NCBI RefSeq assembly: GCF_009659625.1
Contig: NZ_VOIW01000009.1
Span: 140,222 to 204,221 of the forward strand
Length of the DNA: 64,000 bases
Source: Pseudomonas haemolytica
GTDB taxonomy: Bacteria > Pseudomonadota > Gammaproteobacteria > Pseudomonadales > Pseudomonadaceae
Direction: 5' to 3'
In this document: positions 33,850 to 42,741 of the stretch, piece after piece
How the letters are laid out: the number at the start of each line of letters is the position of its first letter
Numbering within the stretch: the stretch's first letter is position 1
The notes under the pieces: generated by a model
Seen by the model: the letters and a program-made list of their open reading frames with translations, nothing else
The model's database searches: none
Told to the model about the DNA's origin: nothing
Made by a program: the position numbers and the translations under genes

Positions 33850-34512
33850 TTATCGGGCCCGGCTGAGCCAGGCCTGCAGTTCAGAAAAATGATCAATCGT
33901 CAGCTTCGGCTCATATTGCTGCAACGCCTCGCCAGCCTGGGCGCCATAGCTGACCGCTACGCTGTCGATGCCTGCATTGCGCGCCATCATCAGGTCGAAT
34001 GACGCGTCACCCACCATCAACGCCTCGCGCGGCGATACACCGCAATGAGCCAGGATCTGCTCCAACATCAGAGGGTGGGGTTTGCTAGCGGTTTCATCCG
34101 CCGCGCGGGTGATGTCGAAATAATCTTCGAAACCATGGGCCTTGAGAACCCGGTCAAGCCCGCGGCGGGCCTTGCCGGTGGCCACGGCCAAGTGAAAGCC
34201 CTCGGCACGAAACGCCTCCAAAGACTGCCTTACACCGTCGAACAATGGTGAAGGCTCGGCTTCCAGCGCGATGTAGTGATCGGCGTAATGCTGCCGGAAC
34301 GCGATCAACTCCTGGTCACCGATCTGCGGATACAGGGTACGAATCGCCTCAGGCAAGCCCAGACCGATAATGCCCTTGACCGCCAAATCACTGCACAACT
34401 CAAAGCCTGAAAGGGTCGAGGCCATGTGCATCGACTCGACAATCCGACCAATGGAGTCAGCCAGCGTCCCATCCCAATCGAAGATCAGCAGTTTGTAGTC
34501 AAGGCGCGACAC
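33850..34512 (-). CDS. HAD-family phosphatase (phosphoglycolate phosphatase-like)
   Basis: The 220-residue HAD hydrolase has the nucleophile motif FDWDGTLADS (Asp12, Asp14), VATGKARRGLD as motif II and KPHPLMLEQ with GDASFDLMMARNAG as motifs III and IV. It resembles Gph and the rluC-linked phosphatases of Pseudomonas. Its substrate could be phosphoglycolate or a nucleotide. It overlaps the rluC stop by 14 bp and is probably cotranscribed. Confidence 0.87.
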   Translation of the reverse strand: MSRLDYKLLIFDWDGTLADSIGRIVESMHMASTLSGFELCSDLAVKGIIGLGLPEAIRTLYPQIGDQELIAFRQHYADHYIALEAEPSPLFDGVRQSLEAFRAEGFHLAVATGKARRGLDRVLKAHGFEDYFDITRAADETASKPHPLMLEQILAHCGVSPREALMVGDASFDLMMARNAGIDSVAVSYGAQAGEALQQYEPKLTIDHFSELQAWLSRAR

Positions 34513-35458
34513 TCAAGCGCTCCACGGTCTTGGCCCACATCTCATCGACCGGCGCCTGTAGCTTCAACTCGCCACCATCTGGCAGCGGCACGGTCAGCAT
34601 GTAGGCGTGCAGGAACAAGCGCTTGCCGCCCAGGTCGCGGATCTCCTTGGAGAACCCCTCGTCACCGTACTTGGTATCGCCGGCAATACAGTGCCCCGCA
34701 TGCAGGGTGTGCACGCGAATCTGGTGGGTACGGCCGGTAACCGGCTTGGCCTCGACCAGGGTGGCGAAGTCGCCGAAACGGCGCAGCACCTTGAACAGCG
34801 TCAGGGCTTCTTTGCCCTCCTCATCCACTTCGACCATGCGTTCGCCGGAGCGCAGGTTGCTCTTCTGCAGCGGAGCACGGACGCTCTTGATCGAACTGGC
34901 CCAGTTGCCACGCACCAAGGCCATGTAGCGTTTATCCACGCCATCGCCACGCAGGGCGGTGTGCAGGTGGCGCAACATGCTGCGTTTCTTGGCAATCATC
35001 AACAGGCCGGAAGTGTCACGGTCCAGGCGATGGACCAACTCCAGCTCCTTTGCATCCGGACGCAACTGGCGAAAGGCTTCGATCACGCCGAAGTTCAAGC
35101 CGCTGCCGCCATGAACCGCAATGCCACACGGTTTGTTGATTACGATGAGCTTGTTGTCTTCGAACACAATCGACGCTTCCAGGCGCTGTAACAAACCCTG
35201 GGCCAACGGCACAGGCTCGTCGCGCTCAGGCACGCGCACAGGCGGCACCCGGACGATATCGCCCGCCTGCAACTTGTACTCGGGTTTGATCCGCCCCTTG
35301 TTCACGCGCACTTCGCCTTTACGCAAAATGCGGTAAATCAAGGTCTTGGGCACACCTTTGAGCCGAGCCAGGAGGAAATTGTCGATGCGTTGGCCGGCAT
35401 ATTCCGGCGAGACCTCAAGCAGCTGGACGCTGGGGGTCGGGGGGGCGGTAGTCGTCAT
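34499..35458 (-). CDS. rluC: 23S rRNA pseudouridine synthase C
   Basis: The 319-residue enzyme has an N-terminal S4 RNA-binding domain (RIDNFLLARLKGVPKTLIYR at about 24-43) and the RluA catalytic core with HRLDRDTSGLL, whose Asp is the nucleophile. RluC modifies U955, U2504 and U2580 in E. coli 23S rRNA. ATG 35458 (MTTTAPPTPS) fits homologues; the frame extends far upstream through the rne leader as noise. It is divergent from rne. Confidence 0.94.
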   Translation of the reverse strand: MTTTAPPTPSVQLLEVSPEYAGQRIDNFLLARLKGVPKTLIYRILRKGEVRVNKGRIKPEYKLQAGDIVRVPPVRVPERDEPVPLAQGLLQRLEASIVFEDNKLIVINKPCGIAVHGGSGLNFGVIEAFRQLRPDAKELELVHRLDRDTSGLLMIAKKRSMLRHLHTALRGDGVDKRYMALVRGNWASSIKSVRAPLQKSNLRSGERMVEVDEEGKEALTLFKVLRRFGDFATLVEAKPVTGRTHQIRVHTLHAGHCIAGDTKYGDEGFSKEIRDLGGKRLFLHAYMLTVPLPDGGELKLQAPVDEMWAKTVERLSVAP

Positions 35459-35486
35459 GCCGGCGATGATAACAATTTTTATGGAA

Positions 35487-35515
35487 TTGAAGCACTTAAT
35501 CATTGCTGCTATAGT
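35487..35515 (+). promoter_or_regulatory. Sigma70 promoter for the rne leader
   Basis: TTGAAG (35487-35492) and TATAGT (35510-35515) are separated by 17 bp. The predicted start is near 35522, about 695 nt upstream of the rne ATG. Confidence 0.7.
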
Positions 35516-35521
35516 CGCGAA

Positions 35522-36216
35522 CGCCGCCAAAAGCGGCCTGGCCAGAGGACATGCGGCAAACTGCCGGCCCTGACCATCGCAATTCATCAGGACGCGAGGC
35601 CGTCCTACGGGGCTTTTGCCACCTTGGAAGGCTCGGGATTGTAACAAGCGCAGGTGACATGAGGCCTGAAGCGAGTGCAGAAAGCAGAGTGAATACTCGC
35701 CTTTTGCGCCGATATTTACGGCCAGTTCACAAAGTGCAGTCAGTCTTGAGCCAGACCATGGCGAATGCTTCGGAAACAACGCCTGTTAAGAGCTGAGTGA
35801 GAGCGCAGTCGCCCACACCTAGTCTTGTTTAGCCATGAGCGTGGACTCCCCATTGGAGAACACGGTAAATGCCAACCCGCTGCGGATTCTGCGCGCGGCA
35901 GCACCCGAATTATCAGGGATACGTGTAGGGTGGAGATGCACAACCGTCGGACTGTGTAGCACTAGGCTTATATTTAGACGCTTCATCTCGTCCACAGTCG
36001 CCGGTTGATTCCTCCTCCTGACCTTAGCTTTTGTTGAAGTGGTGCCTTTGTCACCACCGCTAACGAGCAGGACGCGTCCGTCGCGATAGCAGCCCAATTG
36101 GCTGGTTATTGCTGGACACTGGAGTGGCCAACCACTCTTGACGCACCTGACACCGACCGTGAGAAGTCGTGTGTGCCGAACGCCGTTTCCGGCAGCCCGG
36201 AAACCGACGGTACAAC
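35522..36216 (+). promoter_or_regulatory. Long structured 5' leader of rne
   Basis: Several hairpins are visible: AGCC-caatt-GGCT near 36091, GAGTGG-CCAA-CCACTC at 36122-36137 and GTTTCCGG-CAGC-CCGGAAAC at 36185-36204. The last ends 12 nt before the ATG. RNase E controls its own mRNA through hairpins of a long leader in E. coli, and the arrangement here suggests the same. A separate small RNA within the leader cannot be excluded. Confidence 0.6.
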
Positions 36217-39200
36217 ATGAAAAGAATGCTGATTAACGCAACTCAACCCGAAGAGTTGCGTGTTGCACTGGTAGATGGCCAACGCCTCTACGACCTGGAC
36301 ATCGAATCCGGTGCACGCGAGCAAAAGAAGGCCAACATCTATAAAGGCCGTATTACTCGCATTGAACCAAGCCTTGAGGCTGCCTTTGTCGATTTCGGCT
36401 CCGAGCGCCACGGCTTCCTGCCCCTCAAAGAAATCTCCCGCGAATACTTCAAGAAAGCCCCTGAAGGCCGCGTGAACATCAAGGACGTCCTGAGCGAAGG
36501 CCAGGAAGTCATCGTCCAGGTCGAGAAAGAAGAACGTGGCAACAAGGGCGCTGCCCTGACCACCTTCATCAGCCTCGCTGGCCGCTATCTCGTACTGATG
36601 CCGAATAATCCGCGTGCCGGCGGTATCTCCCGTCGCATCGAAGGTGAAGAGCGCAACGAACTGCGTGAAGCGCTGAACGGCCTGATCGCACCCGCCGACA
36701 TGGGCCTGATCGTTCGCACTGCCGGCCTGGGCCGCAGCAGCGAAGAAATGCAGTGGGACCTCGACTATCTGCTGCAACTGTGGACCGCTATCAAGGAAGC
36801 CTCCCTGGATCGTTCCGCGCCGTTCCTGATCTATCAGGAAAGCAACGTGATCATCCGTGCCATCCGCGATTACCTGCGCCAGGACATCGGCGAAGTGCTG
36901 ATCGACAGCGTTGAAGCCCAGGACGAAGCCCTGACCTTCATCCGCCAGGTGATGCCGCAGTACGCCAGCAAGATCAAGCTGTACGAAGACAGCGTGCCGC
37001 TGTTCAATCGTTTCCAGATCGAAAGCCAGATCGAGACCGCCTTCCAGCGCGTCGTCGAACTGCCTTCCGGTGGCTCCATCGTGATCGACCCGACCGAAGC
37101 CCTGGTGTCCATCGACATCAACTCGGCACGCGCCACTAAAGGCAGCGACATCGAAGAAACCGCCCTGCAGACCAACCTGGAAGCGGCTGAAGAAATCGCC
37201 CGCCAGCTGCGCCTGCGTGATATCGGCGGCCTGATCGTCATTGACTTCATCGACATGACCCCAGCCAAGAACCAGCGCGCCGTGGAAGAAAAAGTCCGCG
37301 AATGCCTGGAAGCTGACCGCGCTCGCGTACAAGTGGGCCGTATCTCGCGCTTCGGCCTTCTGGAAATGTCCCGTCAGCGCCTGCGCCCATCCCTGGGCGA
37401 GAGCAGCGGCATCGTGTGCCCGCGCTGCAACGGCACCGGCATCATCCGTGACGTTGAATCGCTGTCCCTGGCGATTCTGCGCCTGATCGAAGAAGAAGCC
37501 CTGAAAGACCGCACCGCCGAAGTTCGCGCACAAGTGCCGATTCCGGTTGCCGCCTTCCTGCTTAACGAAAAACGCAACTCGATCACCAAGATCGAACTGC
37601 GCACCCGTGCTCGTATCGTCATCCTGCCGAACGATCACCTCGAGACGCCGCACTTCGAAGTGCAGCGCCTGCGCGATGACAGCCCCGAAGCTCACAGCGG
37701 CCAGTCCAGCTATGAGATCGCTGCTGCCGCTGCCGAAGTGGAAGAAGTCCAGCCAGCTGCTGCGACCCGTACCCTGGTTCGCCAGGAAGCGGCCGTCAAG
37801 ACTGCACCAGCCCGTGCCAACGCACCGGTACCGACCGAAGCCGCTGCCCCGGTTGCCGCACCGGCCGCCCTGCCTGAGCCAAGCCTGTTCAAGGGCCTGG
37901 TGAAGTCGCTGGTCAGCCTGTTTGCCACCAAGGAAGAGCCTGCTGCCCCGGTTGTGGTCGAAAAACCTGCCACCGAGCGCCCGGCCCGCAACGAAGAGCG
38001 TCGCAACGGTCGCCAGCAGAGCCGCAACCGCAACGGTCGCCGTGACGAAGAGCGCAAGCCTCGCGAAGAACGTGCACCGCGTGAAGAACGCGCACCACGT
38101 GAAGAGCGTGCACCTCGCGAAGCCCGTGAAGAAACCCCGGCCGTAGCCCGTGAAGAACGTGCACCGCGCGAAGAGCGCGCACCACGTACCCCACGCGCCC
38201 CGCGTGAAGATCGCAAGCCGCGTGGCGAGCGCGAAGAACGTGTGCGCGAACTGCGTGAGCCGTTGGACGCCGCGCCAGCCGTTGCTGCTGCCGCAGCTGC
38301 CAGCACTGAAGAACGCCCGGCCCGCCAGCCGCGTGAAGAGCGCGCCCCACGTGAAGAGCGCCAACCGCGCCCGCCGCGTGAAGAGCGTCAACCACGCGCT
38401 GAGCAAGCCGCTGCTGCCAGCGAAGAAGAAGAAGTACTGACCGGCGAAGAGCAACTGCAGGAAGACGGTCAGGACAACGCCGAAGGTGATCGTCCACGCC
38501 GCCGCTCCCGTGGCCAGCGTCGTCGCAGCAACCGTCGTGAGCGTCAACGCGATGCCAACGGCAACGTGATCGAAGGTTCGGAAGAAGCCGGCGAAAACGC
38601 AGACGCTACTCACAACGAACCAACGGGTGCCGAACTGGCTGCCGGCTTGGCCGTTACCGCTGCGGTTGCCAGCTCCGTCATCAGCGCACCTGCTGAAGCC
38701 CAGGCTCACGAGCAAGCCGAGCGTGCTACCGCTGCTGTCGAGGAAACCGTTGCGGTAGAAGCGCCAGCCGCCCCAGTGGTTGAAGCGCCGGCTGTTGAAA
38801 CGCCTGCGGTTGAAACGCCAGTCGTTGAAGCCACGACCCCTATCGAAGCCCCAGTGGTTGCGGAAGTGGAAGTTGCCCCGGTTCGCGACGCACAGCCAGA
38901 AACCGAAGTGGTTGCCGTTGAACCCGCTCCGGTGGTTGAGCCTGCGCCAGTAGTTGAAGCCGCTGCACAAGCACCGGTCGTCGAAGAAGCTGCCCCGGCC
39001 GTGCGTGAAGTTCGCGAAGAACAGACCGCCTTCCAGTGGACTGCCGAACCCGCCGCCCCGGTTGAAGCATCAGCACCTGCCCCTGTGGTAGAAGAAGCAC
39101 CCGCCCCGGTTGCCGAAGTGGTTGAAGCAGCGAAGGTGGTGGTTGTCGAGCCTGAGCCAGTGGTTGAAACCCCTGTGGTTGCCGAAGTGGCTGCCCCGGT

Positions 39201-39378
39201 GGTTGAAGTCGCACCTGCCAGCGCCCTGACCGAAAACGGCCGTGCGCCGAATGACCCACGTGAAGTGCGTCGTCGTCGCAAGGAAGCTGAGGCCGCGGCA
39301 GCTGCGGCAGCTGCCGCACCGGCTGTGGAAGCGCGCGCGACCCAGGAAGAAGAGCACGAGCCTAAACCCCTCGTCTGA
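36217..39378 (+). CDS. rne: Ribonuclease E
   Basis: The 1053-residue endonuclease is the core of the RNA degradosome. The S1 domain lies near residues 35-120. Catalytic Asp300 and Asp343 bind magnesium, and Cys401 and Cys404 (CPRCNGTG) form the zinc link between subunits. The C-terminal half is disordered: repeated EERAPR units and Arg-rich RNA-binding segments (about 600-780), then an Ala/Pro/Val/Glu-rich scaffold (840-1030). ATG 36217 (MKRMLINATQPEELRVALVD) matches homologues. The 16-codon upstream extension is leader. Confidence 0.97.
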   Translation: MKRMLINATQPEELRVALVDGQRLYDLDIESGAREQKKANIYKGRITRIEPSLEAAFVDFGSERHGFLPLKEISREYFKKAPEGRVNIKDVLSEGQEVIVQVEKEERGNKGAALTTFISLAGRYLVLMPNNPRAGGISRRIEGEERNELREALNGLIAPADMGLIVRTAGLGRSSEEMQWDLDYLLQLWTAIKEASLDRSAPFLIYQESNVIIRAIRDYLRQDIGEVLIDSVEAQDEALTFIRQVMPQYASKIKLYEDSVPLFNRFQIESQIETAFQRVVELPSGGSIVIDPTEALVSIDINSARATKGSDIEETALQTNLEAAEEIARQLRLRDIGGLIVIDFIDMTPAKNQRAVEEKVRECLEADRARVQVGRISRFGLLEMSRQRLRPSLGESSGIVCPRCNGTGIIRDVESLSLAILRLIEEEALKDRTAEVRAQVPIPVAAFLLNEKRNSITKIELRTRARIVILPNDHLETPHFEVQRLRDDSPEAHSGQSSYEIAAAAAEVEEVQPAAATRTLVRQEAAVKTAPARANAPVPTEAAAPVAAPAALPEPSLFKGLVKSLVSLFATKEEPAAPVVVEKPATERPARNEERRNGRQQSRNRNGRRDEERKPREERAPREERAPREERAPREAREETPAVAREERAPREERAPRTPRAPREDRKPRGEREERVRELREPLDAAPAVAAAAAASTEERPARQPREERAPREERQPRPPREERQPRAEQAAAASEEEEVLTGEEQLQEDGQDNAEGDRPRRRSRGQRRRSNRRERQRDANGNVIEGSEEAGENADATHNEPTGAELAAGLAVTAAVASSVISAPAEAQAHEQAERATAAVEETVAVEAPAAPVVEAPAVETPAVETPVVEATTPIEAPVVAEVEVAPVRDAQPETEVVAVEPAPVVEPAPVVEAAAQAPVVEEAAPAVREVREEQTAFQWTAEPAAPVEASAPAPVVEEAPAPVAEVVEAAKVVVVEPEPVVETPVVAEVAAPVVEVAPASALTENGRAPNDPREVRRRRKEAEAAAAAAAAAPAVEARATQEEEHEPKPLV
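38050..38420 (+). repeat. Tandem EERAPR-coding repeats inside rne
   Basis: Imperfect 18-bp units encoding Glu-Glu-Arg-Ala-Pro-Arg follow one another (three in a row at 38068-38120) and recur, with breaks, to about 38400. Such degenerate repeats make strain length variation likely in the RNA-binding arm. Confidence 0.75.
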
Positions 39379-39392
39379 TTCCGCCAGCGACT

Positions 39393-39429
39393 AAAAAGCC
39401 CCGCCTGAGCAATCAGGCGGGGCTTTTTT
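39393..39429. terminator. Bidirectional terminator after rne
   Basis: AGCCCCGCCTGA and TCAGGCGGGGCT form a 12-bp stem with loop GCAA, flanked by A-runs on the left and T-runs on the right. It serves rne (plus) and the MobA-like gene (minus). Confidence 0.9.
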
Positions 39430-39465
39430 ATGGCGATTAACTTAAGCCTTGTGGAGCTCCCACAT

Positions 39466-40056
39466 TTAGTCCGTGTTGAAACTCAACCGCTGCGGTATAT
39501 CCACATCCCACAGAGTGCCCGGATCATTCAGTTGCACCTGCTTCAAGGCGGCAGATGCAAACAAAGATCTGGCCCCGCGGTCGCCGACCAGCGCCATTAA
39601 ACCTGGGCCAAACGCACGATCAAACGCCACTGGGTGCCCATACTCACCCGCCTGCACCGGCACGCTGATGCCGCCCTGCTCCAGCCCTTCAATCACCTGT
39701 TCGATGCTCGACGACCGAATAAACGGCATATCCCCCAACACTACCAGCCAACCCTCTGCCGGACCACTGGCCTCGACCGCCGCCGCAATACTGGCGCCCA
39801 TCCCGTCCGAGTCCAGCAGTAAAACCTGGCAGCCATAAGCCTTTGCCAATCGGATGACCTCAGTGCGATATGGCGAAGTCACCAGCCAGCGCTCCACAAC
39901 ACGCCCAGGCAAATTGCGCAGCACCTGTTCGATCACTGGCCGGGTAATGCCATCCAGGCCCACGCAAGCGGCCAGCAACTTGTCCTGATCGGCCCCGGCT
40001 TCGGCGCGAAAACGACTACCCTGCCCCGCTGCCAGCACAATCGCCGTGACAGTCAC
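39466..40056 (-). CDS. MobA-like molybdenum cofactor nucleotidyltransferase
   Basis: The 196-residue NTP transferase begins TAIVLAAGQGSRF, the GxGxR nucleotide-binding motif, and has VVLGDMPFI at about 103-111 and GHPVAFDR near 140. It resembles MocA-type CTP:molybdopterin cytidylyltransferases. It overlaps the XdhC-like gene by 4 bp. The pair would finish and insert the cofactor of a xanthine-dehydrogenase-type enzyme that is not encoded nearby. Confidence 0.85.
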   Translation of the reverse strand: MTVTAIVLAAGQGSRFRAEAGADQDKLLAACVGLDGITRPVIEQVLRNLPGRVVERWLVTSPYRTEVIRLAKAYGCQVLLLDSDGMGASIAAAVEASGPAEGWLVVLGDMPFIRSSSIEQVIEGLEQGGISVPVQAGEYGHPVAFDRAFGPGLMALVGDRGARSLFASAALKQVQLNDPGTLWDVDIPQRLSFNTD

Positions 40057-41039
40057 TGCGCGACCACCGCCAAGGGCTTTTTCTGCATCGGCGCCACGCC
40101 GTTCTTGATCGCGACAATTTCCGCCATCAACGACAGGGCAATCTCCGCCGGCGTATGGCTACCGATATGCAAGCCAATCGGCCCGTGCAAACGCGCAATG
40201 GCGTCCGCTGACAAACCCAGCGCTGCCAGGTTCTCTCGACGTTTCTGGGTATTGACCCGCGAACCCAATGCGCCGATGTAGAACGCGGTGGAGTTCAGCG
40301 CGGTCAGCAATGCCATGTCATCCAGACGCGGATCGTGGGTCAGGCAGACAATGGCTGTGCGTTCATCGGTGTGGATATTCAGCACCGCCTCGTCGGGCAT
40401 GCCCGGCACAAAGCGGCCATGTTGCTCTTCCCAGCCGTACACGAACTCTTCGCGGGGGTCGCAGATCAGCACTTCGAAATCCAGCAAGCGCGCCATTTCC
40501 GCTACATAGCGCGACAGCTGCCCAGCGCCGATCAACAGCAGCCGCCAACGCGGGCCGTAAATGGCGCGTAGTCGATCGCCATCGAAGGTCACCCCATCGG
40601 TCTTGCTCGCAGTGCTCAAGGTTACTGCGCCAGTGGCCAGGTCCAGCTCGCGTGCGACGACCTCGTGATCCTCACAGCGCGCCAACAGTTGCGCGACCCA
40701 GCCCCAGTCATCAACCCGTTCTTCGGTCAAGCGCAACGTACCGCCGCACGGCAAGCCAAAACGCGCCGCTTCATCGCGGGTGACGCCGTAGGTCACCAAC
40801 TGCACCGGTGGCCCATCATCCGCCAGCCGCCCATCTTGCAGGCGAGCAATCAGGTCATCTTCGATGCAGCCACCGGACACAGAGCCAATCACCACCCCGT
40901 CGCCACGCAAGGCCAGCATGGCGCCTGGAGGGCGCGGCGCACTGCCCCAGGTCTGCACGACGCTGTACAACACCACGCGCTCACCGGCGCGGCGCCATTC
41001 CAGGACGCTACGCAGGACATTCAAATCCACACTGTCCAT
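40053..41039 (-). CDS. XdhC/CoxI-family molybdenum cofactor chaperone
   Basis: The 328-residue protein has an N-terminal XdhC_CoxI domain (RVVLYSVVQTWGSAPRPPGA, then GSVSGGCIEDD) and a C-terminal Rossmann domain with LLIGAGQLSRYVAEMA. XdhC proteins bind molybdopterin and insert it into xanthine dehydrogenase or related hydroxylases. ATG 41039 follows AGGAGG; the frame to 41120 is not used. No xdhAB or cox genes are in this window. Confidence 0.87.
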   Translation of the reverse strand: MDSVDLNVLRSVLEWRRAGERVVLYSVVQTWGSAPRPPGAMLALRGDGVVIGSVSGGCIEDDLIARLQDGRLADDGPPVQLVTYGVTRDEAARFGLPCGGTLRLTEERVDDWGWVAQLLARCEDHEVVARELDLATGAVTLSTASKTDGVTFDGDRLRAIYGPRWRLLLIGAGQLSRYVAEMARLLDFEVLICDPREEFVYGWEEQHGRFVPGMPDEAVLNIHTDERTAIVCLTHDPRLDDMALLTALNSTAFYIGALGSRVNTQKRRENLAALGLSADAIARLHGPIGLHIGSHTPAEIALSLMAEIVAIKNGVAPMQKKPLAVVAQ

Positions 41040-41120
41040 CAAACCTCCTGCCAGCGTTGCTATAAAATCGTCATTTACTTTAAAGCAAAAGAATCCAAAA
41101 GTGGCCGGGCACAAACGCAA

Positions 41121-41143
41121 ACGCCCCGAACCAGTCGGGGCGT
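41121..41143 (-). terminator. Rho-independent terminator of dctA
   Basis: ACGCCCCGA and TCGGGGCGT form a 9-bp stem with a 5-nt loop 40 bp after the dctA stop. The T-tract is interrupted (TTTGCGTTT), so termination may be incomplete. Confidence 0.65.
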
Positions 41144-41182
41144 CTGCGGATTGCTTCGGCGTCAGTTCACGCCAACCACGTA

Positions 41183-42514
41183 TTACTTGACGGCAGGCGC
41201 CGGGCCTTCGGCCACGCCCAGGTCATCTTCCTCACGGGTGTCGGAGATACCGGTACCGCCGGATGCCAGCTCGCTTTGCAGCTTGTCGGTATCCAGTTCC
41301 TTGACCCACTTGGCCACAACGATGGTGGCAACGGCGTTACCCACCAGGTTGGTCAGAGCGCGGGCTTCGGACATGAAGCGGTCGATACCCAAAATCAGCG
41401 CCAGGCCGGCAACCGGCAAGTGGCCTACGGCCGACAGGGTCGCAGCCAGTACGATGAAGCCACTACCGGTCACGCCCGCAGCGCCTTTGGACGACAGCAG
41501 CAGCACCAGCAACAGGGTGATCTGGTGGGTGATGTCCATGTGGGTGTCGGTCGCCTGAGCGATGAACACGGCAGCCATGGTCAGGTAGATCGACGTACCG
41601 TCGAGGTTAAAGGAGTAACCGGTTGGGATCACCAGGCCGACTACGGACTTCTTCGCGCCCAGGCGCTCCATCTTGATCAGCATGCGTGGCAGTGCGGATT
41701 CGGAAGACGAAGTACCCAGCACGATCAGCAGTTCTTCACGGATGTAGCGGATCAGCCTGATCACACTGAAGCCATGGGCGCGGCAGATACCACCCAGCAC
41801 GATCAGCACGAACAGGACGCAGGTGATGTAGAAGCAGATCATCAACTGGCCCAGTTGCACCAGCGAACCCACACCGTAGGCGCCGATGGTGAACGCCATG
41901 GCGCCCAGGGCACCGATTGGCGCAAGCTTCATGATCATGTTGATGATGTTGAACATCACGTGGGCAAAGCGATCGATGAAGTCCAGTACCGGCTTGCCGT
42001 AGGCACCCAGGCGGTGCAGGGCGAAACCGAAGATCACCGAGAACATCAGCACTTGCAGGATATCGCCATTGGCGAAAGCACCGACGATGGTGTTCGGGAT
42101 CACGTTGAGAAGGAAGCCAACGATGCTCTGGTCTGCACCAGCAGTCACATAGGCCGCGACTTTCGAAGCATCCAGGGTGGCGACGTCAATGTGCATGCCG
42201 GCGCCCGGTTGCACGACGTTGACCACGACCAGGCCAATCAGCAGAGCGATGGTGGAGACGACTTCGAAGTACAGCAGCGCGTAGCCGCCGGTCTTGCCCA
42301 CCGATTTCATGCTTTGCATGCCAGCGATGCCGCTGACAACGGTGCAGAAGATGATCGGGGCGATGACCATTTTGATCAGCTTGATAAAGCCATCACCCAG
42401 TGGCTTGAGGGCCACGCCGGTCTGCGGGTAGAAGTGGCCGAGCAAAATACCGATAACGATTGCAACGATCACCTGGAAGTACAGGGATTTGTAGATTGGC
42501 TGACGAGTCGTCAT
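41183..42514 (-). CDS. dctA: C4-dicarboxylate/proton or sodium symporter
   Basis: The 443-residue symporter of the DAACS family imports succinate, fumarate and malate. It has the serine-rich re-entrant loop (LGTSSSESALPRML near 275-288) and VIPTGYSFNLDGT near 310, both family marks. ATG 42514 (MTTRQPIYKSLYFQVIVA) follows GAGGAAC; the longer frame has no support. A sigma54 promoter at 42649-42664 fits known DctB/DctD control. The regulator genes dctBD are not in the window. Confidence 0.95.
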   Translation of the reverse strand: MTTRQPIYKSLYFQVIVAIVIGILLGHFYPQTGVALKPLGDGFIKLIKMVIAPIIFCTVVSGIAGMQSMKSVGKTGGYALLYFEVVSTIALLIGLVVVNVVQPGAGMHIDVATLDASKVAAYVTAGADQSIVGFLLNVIPNTIVGAFANGDILQVLMFSVIFGFALHRLGAYGKPVLDFIDRFAHVMFNIINMIMKLAPIGALGAMAFTIGAYGVGSLVQLGQLMICFYITCVLFVLIVLGGICRAHGFSVIRLIRYIREELLIVLGTSSSESALPRMLIKMERLGAKKSVVGLVIPTGYSFNLDGTSIYLTMAAVFIAQATDTHMDITHQITLLLVLLLSSKGAAGVTGSGFIVLAATLSAVGHLPVAGLALILGIDRFMSEARALTNLVGNAVATIVVAKWVKELDTDKLQSELASGGTGISDTREEDDLGVAEGPAPAVK

Positions 42515-42540
42515 TGCAAAGTTCCTCAATCGTCCCGTGT

Positions 42541-42554
42541 GGCAAATATCCGCC
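42541..42554. promoter_or_regulatory. Degenerate copy of the dctA-region palindrome
   Basis: GGCAAATATCCGCC differs at two positions from the perfect palindrome at 42783-42796. It lies within the dctA leader, 27 bp upstream of the ATG and downstream of the sigma54 promoter. Confidence 0.5.
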
Positions 42555-42648
42555 ATTGCCCACGACACTTGAATTGCGAACCCTCCTGCACTGGAGGGAT
42601 TTGTTGTTTGCGAAGCCTGTAGGACCAAGCCTGCGCTGTGATCCTTAT

Positions 42649-42664
42649 CGCAAACGGCGTGCCA
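42649..42664 (-). promoter_or_regulatory. dctA: Sigma54 promoter of dctA
   Basis: The minus strand reads TGGCACGCCGTTTGCG: GG and GC are exactly 10 bp apart and most consensus positions match. Transcription would begin near 42638, about 124 nt before the start codon. An imperfect inverted repeat (42673-42713) just upstream may bind an enhancer protein such as DctD. Confidence 0.85.
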
Positions 42665-42741
42665 CTTTGCTTAAAACCCCTGAAGGCCCTTAGACATCAG
42701 GGCTTAGGGTTTTCTGACGCTTATCAGATGTGGAACTAGGT

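Larger units (their letters stand above)
35459..36216. other. 758-bp gap between rluC and rne
   Basis: No protein gene is credible here: short frames on both strands lack ribosome binding sites. The gap holds a plus-strand sigma70 promoter near its left end and a long structured leader for rne. Both are listed separately. Confidence 0.7.

Noticed and set aside
34510..35779. RluC start upstream of 35458
   Set aside because: The extension is low-quality sequence running through the rne promoter; homologues begin at the MTTTAPP methionine.
36106..38970. 954-codon open frame antisense to rne
   Set aside because: It is the mirror of the Arg/Glu/Ala-rich rne sequence, and gives a low-complexity Phe/Gly/Arg-rich product with no start signal.
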